A DNA stretch of 64,000 nucleotides from Prevotella ihumii (GTDB taxonomy: Bacteria > Bacteroidota > Bacteroidia > Bacteroidales > Bacteroidaceae): contig NZ_LT706987.1 in assembly GCF_900155655.1 (NCBI RefSeq), positions 2,803,395-2,867,394 on the forward strand, written 5' to 3'. The translations under genes were made by a program, and so were the position numbers. Every line of letters begins with the position of its first letter. Positions within the stretch are counted from its first letter, which is position 1. Below the pieces are notes generated by a model. The model did no database searches. It was not told the DNA's origin and saw nothing but the letters and a program-made list of their open reading frames with translations. Shown here piece by piece: positions 9,321 through 18,061 of this stretch.

Positions 9321-10118
9321 ATGCATATTATGAATAGATTAGGAATATGCTTTCTGTTGCTTATGGTGTTATTTATGGGGTGCAAGAATGTATCTCCCAA
9401 TGCCGATAACCCTGACGAAGACCCTAAAGCTAAGGAGCTATTGCAAGGAATATGGGTAAGTGATGATGGCGGAACACCTGCTATTTGGGCTAAAGGTGAC
9501 AGCATCTATTATCCAGATTCTGCAAGTATGCCCGTGCGTTTTTGGATTTATAAGGACTCGTTGTACCTAAAAGGAAACAATATAAATAGCTATAAGATAA
9601 CCAAACAAGCTGAGCATCTGTTCAAATTTGTGAATAAAAACGGTGAGGAAGTTAAACTTGTAAAGAGCAATAACAGAGACTTGTTGCCCTCATTTATGTA
9701 TCAAGTGTATGCAATGAATACCTTCCTTACAGCGCAAAGCGACACCATTGTGAAAACAACGATGGGCTTTTTTGAAAGCAAGGTAAATATTGCAACCACA
9801 TCAGATAGAGTTGTAAAATCATCATACAATGATAATGGGGTAGAGGTAGACAATACCTACCTTGATAATGTGGCACATTTGGCTATCTCAAACCACGGCT
9901 CACTCGTTTATGCGCACGACTTCCGCAAGCAAGAGTTTGCAGCCCTCATAGATAAAACATTGATGGCAAAGAGCATATTGCGCAAGTTCGAGTTCACCCA
10001 CTGCGATGACAAAGCACTCTATTATGATGCTGTGATAGGTGTTCCCGACGCTTCTACGGCATACGTGGTGGAGGTAAGAATTACGACCGATGGAAAGGTA
10101 ACACAGCGAATGCGCTAA
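9321..10118 (+). CDS. Lipoprotein of unknown function (DUF4738-like)
   Basis: 265 residues with a lipobox ending in FMGC (Cys about 21), then a short acidic linker and a beta-rich domain (LLQGIWVSDDGGTPAIWAKG...). It resembles DUF4738 lipoproteins of Bacteroidales, but that assignment is from memory of the pattern and is tentative. An internal ATG at 9330 is an equally good start. It ends 19 bases before the trpC-like gene, so it may share a transcript with it. Confidence 0.65.
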   Translation: MHIMNRLGICFLLLMVLFMGCKNVSPNADNPDEDPKAKELLQGIWVSDDGGTPAIWAKGDSIYYPDSASMPVRFWIYKDSLYLKGNNINSYKITKQAEHLFKFVNKNGEEVKLVKSNNRDLLPSFMYQVYAMNTFLTAQSDTIVKTTMGFFESKVNIATTSDRVVKSSYNDNGVEVDNTYLDNVAHLAISNHGSLVYAHDFRKQEFAALIDKTLMAKSILRKFEFTHCDDKALYYDAVIGVPDASTAYVVEVRITTDGKVTQRMR

Positions 10119-10137
10119 AACCTAACGAGAAAACTAT

Positions 10138-10938
10138 ATGCGTGATATATTAGAAGAGATAGTTGCAAACAAGCAAGCCGAACTTGAGCTTTGGAAACAA
10201 TACATTCCAATGAAGCGATTGTATGCCCTTTTGGAAAGCAAAGGCAGTTTTGACACACAAACACCATCAATGAAAGCGGCATTAATGCAAAGCAATTCGG
10301 GCATTATAGCTGAATTTGTGAGGAAACAACCAGGCAAAGAATGGATAAATAAGGCTGCTAAACCGCGTGATATAGCTTTAGCTTTTGAAGCCAATGGCGC
10401 AACAGGCATAAGTTTTCCTACCGACTTTAAGTACTTTGGAGGGTATGATGAATATATCCAAGAAGCACGTGCAGCCCACGTAACCTTACCTATTCTTTAT
10501 CGCAACTATATCATTGACGACTATCAACTCTTTCAAGCAAAGCACGCAGGTGCATCGGCTGTAACGCTCAATGCGGCGTTATTACCCATTGAGGTGTGCC
10601 AATCGTTTACATCGCTTTGTGCCCAACTCCATCTTGAAATAGTGTTAGAAATTCACGATGAGAGCGAATTAGAGTACCTAAATTGCAACCCTGATATGTG
10701 TTTGGTAAACAATCGCAAGTTTGCAACCTTGGAAATGGATACTAACATTTCGCTGCAATTGGCTGAAAAATTACCAACCGACTTGTTAACGATAAGCGCA
10801 GGGGGCATTACAGATGCAGCAATAGCAAACCAATTGCGCAGTGTGGGGTATCAAGGTTGCATTGTAGACACCTACTTAATGGAAAGTGAGGAGGTTGGAA
10901 CTGCATTGCAACAGCTTCTAACACAGATAAATAATTAG
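10138..10938 (+). CDS. TrpC-like protein (indole-3-glycerol-phosphate synthase fold) lacking catalytic residues
   Basis: 266 residues, full length and clearly colinear with IGPS: MRDILEEIVANK, SGIIAEF, KYFGGYDEYI, YIIDDYQLFQAK, EIVLEIHDESEL. By alignment to the Sulfolobus enzyme, E51 (here E59), E159 (E171) and N180 (N191) remain. K53 is V61, S56/S58 are Q64/G66, the general acid K110 is R122, E210-S211 are A221-G222, and the phosphate loop IGES/IGET reads IVDT. IGPS activity is therefore unlikely although the frame is intact. Begins 19 bases after the lipoprotein and 21 before the trpF-like gene. May be a repurposed paralogue. Confidence 0.8.
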   Translation: MRDILEEIVANKQAELELWKQYIPMKRLYALLESKGSFDTQTPSMKAALMQSNSGIIAEFVRKQPGKEWINKAAKPRDIALAFEANGATGISFPTDFKYFGGYDEYIQEARAAHVTLPILYRNYIIDDYQLFQAKHAGASAVTLNAALLPIEVCQSFTSLCAQLHLEIVLEIHDESELEYLNCNPDMCLVNNRKFATLEMDTNISLQLAEKLPTDLLTISAGGITDAAIANQLRSVGYQGCIVDTYLMESEEVGTALQQLLTQINN

Positions 10939-10959
10939 ACAAACATCAATCTTTAGAAT

Positions 10960-11622
10960 ATGATAACCAAAGCATATATCTGCCACACACAGAATATAGA
11001 CAAGGCAAAAGCACTAAACTTGAATTGTGTAAGTTTAGATTTCAGAAGCAAAAGTCCATATTACGTGCGTCAAATTTCCTCTCAAGCAGGCATTATCCCT
11101 AATTATGGAAGTGTGGAAGCTGCCCAAGGAAAGATAAAAGGGTATGTTGCGAACGAAGCAAACCAATCTATCGCCTTTTGCGGCGTGTTTGCTGACGATA
11201 TGCCACAAACGATAGTTACCCGTATTGTGAACTTTGGACTCAATATGGTGCAGCTTAATGGGGGCGAATCGCCAGTTATGATTAATAATTTGCGCAATAC
11301 CGTAGACCCTGACATTCACCCTAACATCAAGATTGTTAAGACTTTACATATTCAGACCAAAACTGACATTGATGCGTATAAGGTTTTTGAAGGCGTGGCA
11401 GACTATATCTTATTTGATATAAGTGCGTGGGAAAACGTTGATTTACAGCAATTTGAAGATTATAAAGGTACAACTCCTTTTCTTATTGGAGGCATCAATG
11501 AAGCCAATATAGCAGCTGTTTGTGCCATAAAAAATCCAAACTTTACAGGCATAAGCATCAATAAAGCCATTGACAAGGACGACGATAATACGCTTGAAAC
11601 CTTATTAAAGGTTGGTCAATAA
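10960..11622 (+). CDS. TrpF-like protein (phosphoribosylanthranilate isomerase fold), divergent
   Basis: 220 residues, normal TrpF length. The barrel landmarks are recognisable: YIC at the first strand keeps the catalytic Cys (C8), KSPYYV replaces KSPRYV (the substrate-binding Arg is Tyr34), VQLNG replaces VQLHG (N100), ILFD keeps the catalytic Asp (D153), and LIGGI replaces the LAGGI phosphate site. The family's KICG opening reads AYICHT. Two of the usual substrate contacts are missing, so isomerase activity is uncertain. Tightly spaced between the trpC-like and trpG genes. Confidence 0.75.
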   Translation: MITKAYICHTQNIDKAKALNLNCVSLDFRSKSPYYVRQISSQAGIIPNYGSVEAAQGKIKGYVANEANQSIAFCGVFADDMPQTIVTRIVNFGLNMVQLNGGESPVMINNLRNTVDPDIHPNIKIVKTLHIQTKTDIDAYKVFEGVADYILFDISAWENVDLQQFEDYKGTTPFLIGGINEANIAAVCAIKNPNFTGISINKAIDKDDDNTLETLLKVGQ

Positions 11623-11643
11623 TAGGTGGTGACGCTATAAAAT

Positions 11644-12225
11644 ATGGATATGGAGAAAACAACTTGTGCCATTATCGACAATTACGATTCGTTCACTTAC
11701 AATCTTGTGCACCTTGTTCGCGAGATAGGAGTAGAAGTGAGCGTATTCAAAAACGATGCGTTGGATATAGACGAGTTGCAGCATTACGACAAAATCATTT
11801 TGAGTCCAGGCCCTGGGATACCATCAGAGGCAGGCAAATTATTGACAGTTATTCAGCATTATGCAGGTAAAAAGCCCATTCTTGGTGTATGTTTAGGCCA
11901 TCAAGCCATTGCAGAAGTTTATGGTGGAACGATAGAAAACCTTTTGCAAGTCTACCACGGAGCGCAAACAAAGGTAGTGCAAACCCACGTTTCGCCTATT
12001 TTTGATGGTTTAGACCACGAGTTTCTTGTAGGCAGATACCACAGTTGGATAGTATCAAAAGCCAATTTTCCCACTTGTTTAGAGGTTATTGCAGAAAGTA
12101 GCGATGGACAAATTATGGCCTTTCGTCATAAGCAGTACAACGTATATGGCATACAGTTTCACCCCGAAAGTATATTGACGCCAAGTGGGAAAACTATTTT
12201 GACCAATTGGTTAACAAGGTCTTAA
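11644..12225 (+). CDS. trpG: Glutamine amidotransferase TrpG/PabA (class I)
   Basis: 193 residues. Supplies ammonia from glutamine to anthranilate or aminodeoxychorismate synthase. IDNYDSFTYNL at the start, SPGPGIPSEAG, the nucleophile Cys83 in GVCLGHQA, and the catalytic pair His173/Glu175 in FHPES are all present, so this enzyme looks active. No trpE or pabB partner lies in the window. TrpG versus PabA cannot be decided from sequence alone; the trpC/trpF-like neighbours favour TrpG by descent. Confidence 0.85.
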   Translation: MDMEKTTCAIIDNYDSFTYNLVHLVREIGVEVSVFKNDALDIDELQHYDKIILSPGPGIPSEAGKLLTVIQHYAGKKPILGVCLGHQAIAEVYGGTIENLLQVYHGAQTKVVQTHVSPIFDGLDHEFLVGRYHSWIVSKANFPTCLEVIAESSDGQIMAFRHKQYNVYGIQFHPESILTPSGKTILTNWLTRS

Positions 12226-12283
12226 ATTCTTAGTTTTCTCTATTTACACCCCTTTCATTTAAGTAAAAAGTATAATCAGCGAG

Positions 12284-12859
12284 ATGATGAACGAGCAGCA
12301 AAGCAAATATATTGATGAAATAGTTGACGATGGCAAGCCTTGGTTTGCTATTCGGTTGTTCACACTCAAGTTAGACGAAGTTACAAACTACTTTAGAAGC
12401 AAGGGATTAGAGGTATTTACACCAATGCATTATGTAGACGAAGAGGACGCACGAGGTAGAGTTCACCGCTATCTTCGCCCAGTGGTTCGCAACTTTCTAT
12501 TTGTGAAACAGACGATAGAGGTTGCCAAATTTAAGCGCATTGTGTACGAAGCTAACCACAAAATAGCCGTTTATACCAAGTCGAAGGAAAACAAAGAGTA
12601 CTATCTTATCCCTTCTAAAGAGATGTACGAATTTCGTATTATGTGCAATCCTGACATCTCTATCCGCAAATACATCACTCCCGAAGAAGCAGCAATAAAA
12701 CCTGGCGACCTTGTTTGTGTAAAGTTTGGCCCATTAAAAGGCATAACAGGGCGATTGGTACGTTCGAGCAAAAAGTACTATTTGCTCAAAGAAATCCCGG
12801 GCGTCAGTGTGATGTTGAAAGTTACAAGATGGTGTTGCGAGCCATTAGATACAAATTGA
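12284..12859 (+). CDS. UpxY-family NusG paralogue (transcription antiterminator)
   Basis: 191 residues. An N-terminal NGN domain (WFAIRLFTLKLDEVTNYF..., RPVVRNFLFVK) and a C-terminal KOW motif (KPGDLVCVKFGPLKGITGRL) give the NusG architecture. UpxY proteins normally open capsular polysaccharide operons and prevent premature termination in the 5' leader. No polysaccharide operon follows here; the next gene is serB. It may act in trans or be an orphan. A second ATG three bases downstream is equally possible. Confidence 0.85.
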   Translation: MMNEQQSKYIDEIVDDGKPWFAIRLFTLKLDEVTNYFRSKGLEVFTPMHYVDEEDARGRVHRYLRPVVRNFLFVKQTIEVAKFKRIVYEANHKIAVYTKSKENKEYYLIPSKEMYEFRIMCNPDISIRKYITPEEAAIKPGDLVCVKFGPLKGITGRLVRSSKKYYLLKEIPGVSVMLKVTRWCCEPLDTN

Positions 12860-12933
12860 TTACAATCATATAAAAAAACGATTAAGCACTAAAGTATTCG
12901 TCTGCATTTATTGTCAGTTTCACAATAAATGCT

Positions 12934-12941
12934 TACTTTTG
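12934..12941 (+). promoter_or_regulatory. -7 element upstream of serB
   Basis: TACTTTTG fits TAnnTTTG, with a weak ATTG about 20 bases upstream. Transcription would begin near 12948, so the ATG at 12951 would be nearly leaderless and the one at 12963 is the better start. Confidence 0.5.
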
Positions 12942-12962
12942 CATAACTAAATGATAAAAGTT

Positions 12963-14210
12963 ATGAATGAAACTAATGTAATTCAAGAAGAACAGATTTT
13001 AATTCGTGTAACGGGACAAGACCGCCCTGGACTTACCGCCGAAATAATGTGCATCTTGGCAGAGTATGATGCACATGTGCTTGACATTGGTCAGGCAGAT
13101 ATTCACGCCACATTGTCGTTGGGTATATTGATTAGAACCACCGAAAACAACTCTGGAAGGGTAATGAAGGCCTTGCTCTTTAAGGCAACAGAACTTGGTG
13201 TAAATATAGGTTTCTCGCCCGTAACCGATGACGAATACGAAGAGTGGGTGAGCCAACAAGGCAAAAACAGATACATTCTCACCATTATAGGACGTCAACT
13301 ATCGGCAGCAAACATCAAGGCTACCACGCAAGCCATTGCGAAGCACGGAATGAATATTGACACAATAACCCGTCTTACAGGTCGTCAGAGCATCAAGACA
13401 CAGACCGAAAGCGTACGTGCTTGCATAGAATTTTCGCTCCGTGGCACACCTAAGAACTATGACCAGATGCAAGCCGACTTGATGCAGATGAGCCAAGAAC
13501 AAGACATAGATTTCTCTTTGCAAAAGGATAATATGTACCGTAGAATGAGAAGACTTATCTGTTTTGATATGGACTCTACACTCATTCAAACCGAGTGTAT
13601 AGACGAATTGGCAAAGAAAGCTGGAGTTGGCGAGCAGGTAGCCGAAATCACTGAACGTGCGATGCGTGGCGAACTCGACTTCAAGGAAAGCTTTAAGGAA
13701 CGTGTAGCCTTGTTGAAGGGTCTTGATGTGGGTGTGATGGAAGAGATAGCACAAAACCTTCCAATTACAGAAGGTGTAGACCGACTGATGGGCGTACTGA
13801 AAAACTGTGGTTATAAGATAGCTATTCTTAGTGGTGGATTTACCTACTTCGGAGAATACCTCCAACGCAAATACGGCATAGACTATGTGTATGCCAACGA
13901 ATTGGAAATAGACGAAAACAATAAGCTCACAGGTAGATACCTTGGCGATGTGGTAGACGGGAAGCGAAAGGCAGAACTCTTGAAACTCATCGCACAGGTA
14001 GAGAAAGTAAACCTCGCGCAAACCATTGCTGTGGGCGATGGTGCTAACGACTTGCCAATGATTTCTGAAGCGGGTTTGGGTATTGCTTTCCACGCTAAGC
14101 CACGAGTTCGTGAAACTGCCGAACAAAACCTCACCAAAATGGGACTCGATGGTGTGCTCTACTTCCTTGGCTTTAAGGACAGCTATTTGGGTGAAGCTGG
14201 AAAGTTTTAG
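12963..14210 (+). CDS. serB: Phosphoserine phosphatase SerB with tandem ACT domains
   Basis: 415 residues. Two N-terminal ACT-like modules (about 8-85, with TGQDRPGLTAEIM, and about 95-170) precede a HAD phosphatase domain. Motif I CFDMDSTLIQTE starts near residue 200, motif II is ILSGGFTYF, and motifs III-IV are VVDGKRKAELL and AVGDGANDLPM. Makes L-serine from phosphoserine. The ACT pair suggests amino-acid feedback. Closely followed by a terminator. A serine-degrading enzyme lies 1.3 kb away. Confidence 0.95.
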   Translation: MNETNVIQEEQILIRVTGQDRPGLTAEIMCILAEYDAHVLDIGQADIHATLSLGILIRTTENNSGRVMKALLFKATELGVNIGFSPVTDDEYEEWVSQQGKNRYILTIIGRQLSAANIKATTQAIAKHGMNIDTITRLTGRQSIKTQTESVRACIEFSLRGTPKNYDQMQADLMQMSQEQDIDFSLQKDNMYRRMRRLICFDMDSTLIQTECIDELAKKAGVGEQVAEITERAMRGELDFKESFKERVALLKGLDVGVMEEIAQNLPITEGVDRLMGVLKNCGYKIAILSGGFTYFGEYLQRKYGIDYVYANELEIDENNKLTGRYLGDVVDGKRKAELLKLIAQVEKVNLAQTIAVGDGANDLPMISEAGLGIAFHAKPRVRETAEQNLTKMGLDGVLYFLGFKDSYLGEAGKF

Positions 14211-14243
14211 ACCCAATTAGTAAATAGAACGAAGTAGAAAAAT

Positions 14244-14288
14244 GCTATGTTTATGTACAAGACAATTGTATATAAACATAGCTTTTTT
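14244..14288 (+). terminator. Terminator after serB
   Basis: Stem GCTATGTTTA / TAAACATAGC (10 bp, extendable) followed by TTTTTTG. Confidence 0.75.
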
Positions 14289-14300
14289 GTATCTAAATAA

Positions 14301-14478
14301 TTGTTCTATTTTTCCTCACGCCATCTTTTCACTCCAATACATCTATCTTTAAAATACAAAACATATATGTTTGGGAATGTCAAAGTTGAACTTTGGGAGG
14401 GTCAAACATATATGTTTTAAGCGGTCAAACATATATGTTTTAGGTGGCATCTATAAATTCTTAATAATCAATAAATTA
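14301..14478 (+). repeat. Phased-palindrome repeat R, copy 2
   Basis: Starts TTGTTCTATTTTTCC. Palindromes in order: AAAACATATATGTTTG, CAAAGTTGAACTTTG, CAAACATATATGTTTT, CAAACATATATGTTTT, at 22-23-bp steps with spacers GGAATGT, GGAGGGT and AAGCGGT. Ends with a TAATAATCAATAAATTA tail. Lies between the convergent serB and cyclophilin genes. Confidence 0.85.
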
Positions 14479-14480
14479 CA

Positions 14481-14516
14481 AATGCGCTTTTAAGGTTTTA
14501 GACTTAAAAGCGCATT
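14481..14516. terminator. Hairpin between convergent genes
   Basis: Perfect 14-bp stem AATGCGCTTTTAAG / CTTAAAAGCGCATT with an 8-base loop. Followed by TTTG-TAATTT on the minus strand and GTTCTGTTTTT on the plus strand; probably terminates the cyclophilin gene. Confidence 0.6.
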
Positions 14517-14598
14517 GTTCTGTTTTTCGGTATATGGAGCGTCTGCTGTTGTACCTTTTGGGTGGTATTTCTAACCTTTCTCCGTATTGTGATGAACG

Positions 14599-15282
14599 TT
14601 ATTTCACAACCGTTGCTTTGCGTATTCTGATGTCAGTCAGTGGGCGATCGTTCTCATCCCCAACTGCCTGTTGTATCTTTTCTACAATGTCAAGCCCCTC
14701 TATTACCTCGCCAAATACGGTGTACGAGCCATCAAGATGTGGCGTTCCGCCTAAGGTTTTGTACACTTCTTTTATTTCGGGTGTAAGTTTTACAGTTCCG
14801 TTTGTATGTTTGTCGATACGCTCTTGCGCCCAATCCAACTGACCATCAGAGAACTTTTGTCCCCACACAATGTAGAATTGAGTAGACGATGACGCACGTT
14901 GCGGATTTACATCATCGCCCTCGCGCGCTGCTGCTAATGCCCCTCGCTTGTGAAAAAGTTTAGGGAAACAGATTTCGGCAGGTATGGTGTAAGGCTCTGG
15001 TGTGTCGCCAAGCATTTGTCCTGCTTGTGCTGTTTTAGACGCTTGGTCGCCTGCCTGAACCATAAAGTTCTTGATAACACGATGGAACAACACACCATCG
15101 TATGCCCCATTCTTGGTTTGTTTTAAGAAGTTGTCTCGGTGTTTTGGGGTTTCGTTGTAGAGCACCAAACGTATGTTGCCACTATCGGTTTCCATCAAAA
15201 TTTCGTGACGTAGAGTATCTGTTTGTGCGTGCATTGCAAGGGCAAATACCGCTAAAACGAGGGTTGTGAATAGTTTTTTCAT
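14599..15282 (-). CDS. Exported cyclophilin-type peptidyl-prolyl isomerase
   Basis: 227 residues with a cleavable signal peptide (MKKLFTTLVLAVFALAMHAQ). The cyclophilin core shows VLFHRVIKNFMVQAGD (catalytic Arg in FHRV), a central insertion around PEICFPKLFHKRGALAAAR, SSTQFYIV, and GSYTVFGEVIEGLDIV. Likely a periplasmic folding catalyst. Stands alone on the minus strand, divergent from sdaA. Confidence 0.92.
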   Translation of the reverse strand: MKKLFTTLVLAVFALAMHAQTDTLRHEILMETDSGNIRLVLYNETPKHRDNFLKQTKNGAYDGVLFHRVIKNFMVQAGDQASKTAQAGQMLGDTPEPYTIPAEICFPKLFHKRGALAAAREGDDVNPQRASSSTQFYIVWGQKFSDGQLDWAQERIDKHTNGTVKLTPEIKEVYKTLGGTPHLDGSYTVFGEVIEGLDIVEKIQQAVGDENDRPLTDIRIRKATVVK

Positions 15283-15420
15283 TGTTTATGTTTTGATTAT
15301 TTCAAATAATGATATGTGCAAACTTACTTATTTTTTTTGATTTCAGCAAAATATTTGCTTTATTATCCATAATGCGTGATGATAGTGGGCGAGAAGTGAT
15401 GGTTAGCCGAATAATTTTAT

Positions 15421-15428
15421 TACTTTTG
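15421..15428 (+). promoter_or_regulatory. -7 element of sdaA promoter
   Basis: TACTTTTG matches TAnnTTTG; 72 bases before the sdaA ATG. No convincing -33 box. Confidence 0.45.
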
Positions 15429-15500
15429 CATATTAATAATATATAAGGTGGCGTAACTTCTACCTCAAGTAACGAATTAAGAATTGGATACAGAGACATA

Positions 15501-16709
15501 ATGAACTCATTAAAAGAAATATTTAGGATCGGGAAAGGTCCATCGAGTAGCCATACGATGGGGCCTCAGCGTGCTGCGGAGATATTTGCAGGTCGCCATC
15601 CTGAGGCTGCTGCCTTTGAAGTAACGCTTTATGGCAGTTTGGCAGCAACGGGCAAGGGTCACTTAACCGATGTGGCTATCATTGAGGTATTGAACAAGAT
15701 TGCCCCAATCGAAATCGTTTGGAAACCTACTGAAGTATTGCCTTACCATACTAACGGTATGTTGTACAAGTCGCTCAATGCAGCTAACGAAGTTACCGAT
15801 GAGTGGGAGGTGTACAGCGTTGGCGGTGGTGCATTGTCGGAAGGCAAAGGCAAGGAAGATATGTTCTATACCGAACCTGTATATGAACTAAATACGCTGA
15901 AAGAAATACAGAAGTGGTGCGAGGCAAGCGGTCGTGGCTACTGGGAATACGTGGAACACTGCGAGGGCGAAGAGATATGGGACTACCTTAGCGAGGTGTG
16001 GCAAACGATGCGAACAGCGGTGGAAGAAGGGTTGGATAATGCAGGGGTACTCCCTGGCAGTTTGAACCTATCGAGAAAGGCAAGCAACTACTACATTAAG
16101 GCACGTGCTTATAAGGAATCGTTACAGGCACGTGGGTTGGTTTATGCCTACGCTTTGGCAGTGAGCGAACAAAATGCTTCGGGCGGCACTATCGTAACAG
16201 CCCCCACTTGTGGGTCGTGCGGTGTTGTGCCTGCCGTATTGTATCAGCTGGCTAAGAGTCCTGACTTTACTGAGCGCAAAATATTGCGTTCGTTGGCAAC
16301 GGCAGGTCTTTTTGGCAATGTAGTGAAACATAATGCCTCTATTTCGGGCGCTGAAGTAGGCTGTCAAGGCGAAGTGGGGGTGGCTTGTGCTATGGCTTCG
16401 GCTGCTGCTTGTCAACTTTTTGGTGGCACACCTTCGCAGATAGAGTATGCTGCCGAAATGGGGTTGGAACATCACTTGGGAATGACTTGCGACCCTGTGT
16501 GTGGTTTAGTTCAGATACCTTGCATTGAGCGCAATGCTTTTGCAGCTTGCCGAGCTTTAGATGCCCAACTATATGCTAACTTCAGCGATGGTCGCCATCG
16601 TGTATCGTTCGATAGGGTAGTGGAAGTAATGAAGCAAACGGGACACGATATTCCTTCGCTTTACAAGGAAACGAGCGAAGGCGGATTGGCACAAGATTTT
16701 GAATGGTAA
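15501..16709 (+). CDS. sdaA: L-serine ammonia-lyase (iron-sulfur type)
   Basis: 402 residues. Single-chain enzyme with the beta-like domain first (IGKGPSSSHTMGP, the serine/phosphate-binding start) and the catalytic alpha domain after it (SGGTIVTAPTCGSCGVVPAVL near 230, then GMTCDPVCGL near 327 and IPCIERN). These Cys ligate the 4Fe-4S cluster that dehydrates L-serine to pyruvate and ammonia. Own promoter and terminator. Sits close to serB, giving serine synthesis and degradation side by side. Confidence 0.93.
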   Translation: MNSLKEIFRIGKGPSSSHTMGPQRAAEIFAGRHPEAAAFEVTLYGSLAATGKGHLTDVAIIEVLNKIAPIEIVWKPTEVLPYHTNGMLYKSLNAANEVTDEWEVYSVGGGALSEGKGKEDMFYTEPVYELNTLKEIQKWCEASGRGYWEYVEHCEGEEIWDYLSEVWQTMRTAVEEGLDNAGVLPGSLNLSRKASNYYIKARAYKESLQARGLVYAYALAVSEQNASGGTIVTAPTCGSCGVVPAVLYQLAKSPDFTERKILRSLATAGLFGNVVKHNASISGAEVGCQGEVGVACAMASAAACQLFGGTPSQIEYAAEMGLEHHLGMTCDPVCGLVQIPCIERNAFAACRALDAQLYANFSDGRHRVSFDRVVEVMKQTGHDIPSLYKETSEGGLAQDFEW

Positions 16710-16718
16710 AATAAAAGA

Positions 16719-16761
16719 AAAACTCCTTCCAACTGTAAGCACAGTGAGAAGGAGTTTTTTT
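16719..16761 (+). terminator. Terminator after sdaA
   Basis: Stem AAAACTCCTTC / GAAGGAGTTTT followed by a T run; begins 10 bases after the stop. Confidence 0.85.
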
Positions 16762-16762
16762 A

Positions 16763-16960
16763 TCCCAAATCGGTTCGTTAGAATGAGAATGTATTTTGCG
16801 ATTATTTTGAGATTTATTTTGCATATATCAAAGGAGCATAGCGGGCTATGTGACTGCAGGTATAGGTAAAATAAAGCCAAAATAATCCAAAAGACATCTC
16901 ATAAGTTTCAAAAATAATAAAGTAAGCACCTAAACTGGTCTAACGACCGATTTGGGTTTA
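16763..16960. mobile_element. TTAAACCC-type element, copy C1
   Basis: Ends are CCCAAATCGGTTCGTTAGA (left) and TCTAACGACCGATTTGGG (right), inverted repeats with a 1-base insertion. The core of about 160 bp reappears inside the chimeric MITE at 63075. Non-coding. Lies between sdaA and the nrnA-like gene and is inserted directly after the sdaA terminator. Confidence 0.75.
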
Positions 16961-16982
16961 TTTGTTTCGTAATTTACTGTTC

Positions 16983-18020
16983 TTATCTTAACTCGTCTTT
17001 GAAAGCCATTATTGCACGTAGTGTGATTTGTTCGGCTTCCTCGATAGAGCAATGTAGCTTGCCGCCTGAAGCATCGGCGTGGCCACCACCATTGAAGAAT
17101 TTCACCGCCATAGGTTGACAATGGAAGCCGTTGCCCGAACGTAAGCTAACAAGAACAAGGTTGGGGCGTTCGGTATCTTCGCGCAAAGAGATGCTTAGTT
17201 TTAAGCCTTTTATCTGTTGGGGTATGTTTACTACGCCCTCCATATCGCCCTTGATAAAGTGGAAACGTTGCATTTCTGCCTTTGTAACAGTAAAATAAGC
17301 AGCGTGCAACTCGTCTATCACTTGGAGTTTATTGTAAATAATGTGTCCACGCAGTTTGATGGCATTTGCCGAATAGTTGTGATACACACGATTGTAAATC
17401 TTGTCTTTGTCTATTCTTTTTTGCAAGAGTAAACTGATGATGTAATAGATTTCGGGACGTGTAGAGTTGTAGGTGAAACCGCCTGTGTCGGTCATCATAC
17501 CACAATAAATACATTGTGCGCAGTCTTTTCCCATCTGTTCGTAACCATCGAGTTGAGCAATAAGTCGGAAAACAATCTCGCTTGTACTCGACATCTCTGT
17601 GTTTGAGATGGTTAGCTCGTTGTTTGTGTCGGGGTCAAGATGGTGGTCTATGAGGAGTCGTTTAGCTTTGCAACCCTCTAATAATGGGAGCATATCCTCT
17701 ACACGGCTATTCTGATTGAAGTCGAGACAGCATACAAGGTCAGCGTTGTCGAAAGCTTGTTTTACTTCGGCAGGGCGTTTGTCGTGTCTTATTATTTCGT
17801 TTGTCCCTGGCAGCCATTGCAGAAAGTCGGGATAAGCATCTGGCAAACAAACCTTTACGTCGTCTTTTCCTATCTGTTTCAAATATGATTTCCACGCTAA
17901 TGTTGAGCCTACCGCATCACCATCGGGCGACTTGTGCGCACAAATAACAATGTGTTGGGAGGTTTGGAGCAGGGTGCGGAGCTGTTCCAATTGGGTTGTG
18001 TCTAAGAGATTGATATTCAT
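16983..18020 (-). CDS. nrnA: DHH-family phosphoesterase (NrnA-like)
   Basis: 345 residues. DHH domain: HKSPDGDAVGS (about 29-39, metal ligands), a CLDFNQ motif, LLIDHHLDPD (the DHH triad, about 125), MMTDTGGF. DHHA1 domain: GGGHADASGG (about 313). NrnA proteins degrade nano-RNA and dephosphorylate pAp in organisms without Orn. Monocistronic by spacing. Which activity dominates cannot be read from sequence. Confidence 0.9.
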   Translation of the reverse strand: MNINLLDTTQLEQLRTLLQTSQHIVICAHKSPDGDAVGSTLAWKSYLKQIGKDDVKVCLPDAYPDFLQWLPGTNEIIRHDKRPAEVKQAFDNADLVCCLDFNQNSRVEDMLPLLEGCKAKRLLIDHHLDPDTNNELTISNTEMSSTSEIVFRLIAQLDGYEQMGKDCAQCIYCGMMTDTGGFTYNSTRPEIYYIISLLLQKRIDKDKIYNRVYHNYSANAIKLRGHIIYNKLQVIDELHAAYFTVTKAEMQRFHFIKGDMEGVVNIPQQIKGLKLSISLREDTERPNLVLVSLRSGNGFHCQPMAVKFFNGGGHADASGGKLHCSIEEAEQITLRAIMAFKDELR

Positions 18021-18061
18021 TCGTGTACCCTTAAAAGATGTTTAGTCCTGATTGATATTTA

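Noticed and set aside
14355..14440. CRISPR-like array of palindromic repeats in element R
   Set aside because: Units are only 22-23 bp, spacers 6-7 bp and partly conserved, palindromes of two kinds in a fixed order, no cas genes. This is an interspersed repeat, not a CRISPR.
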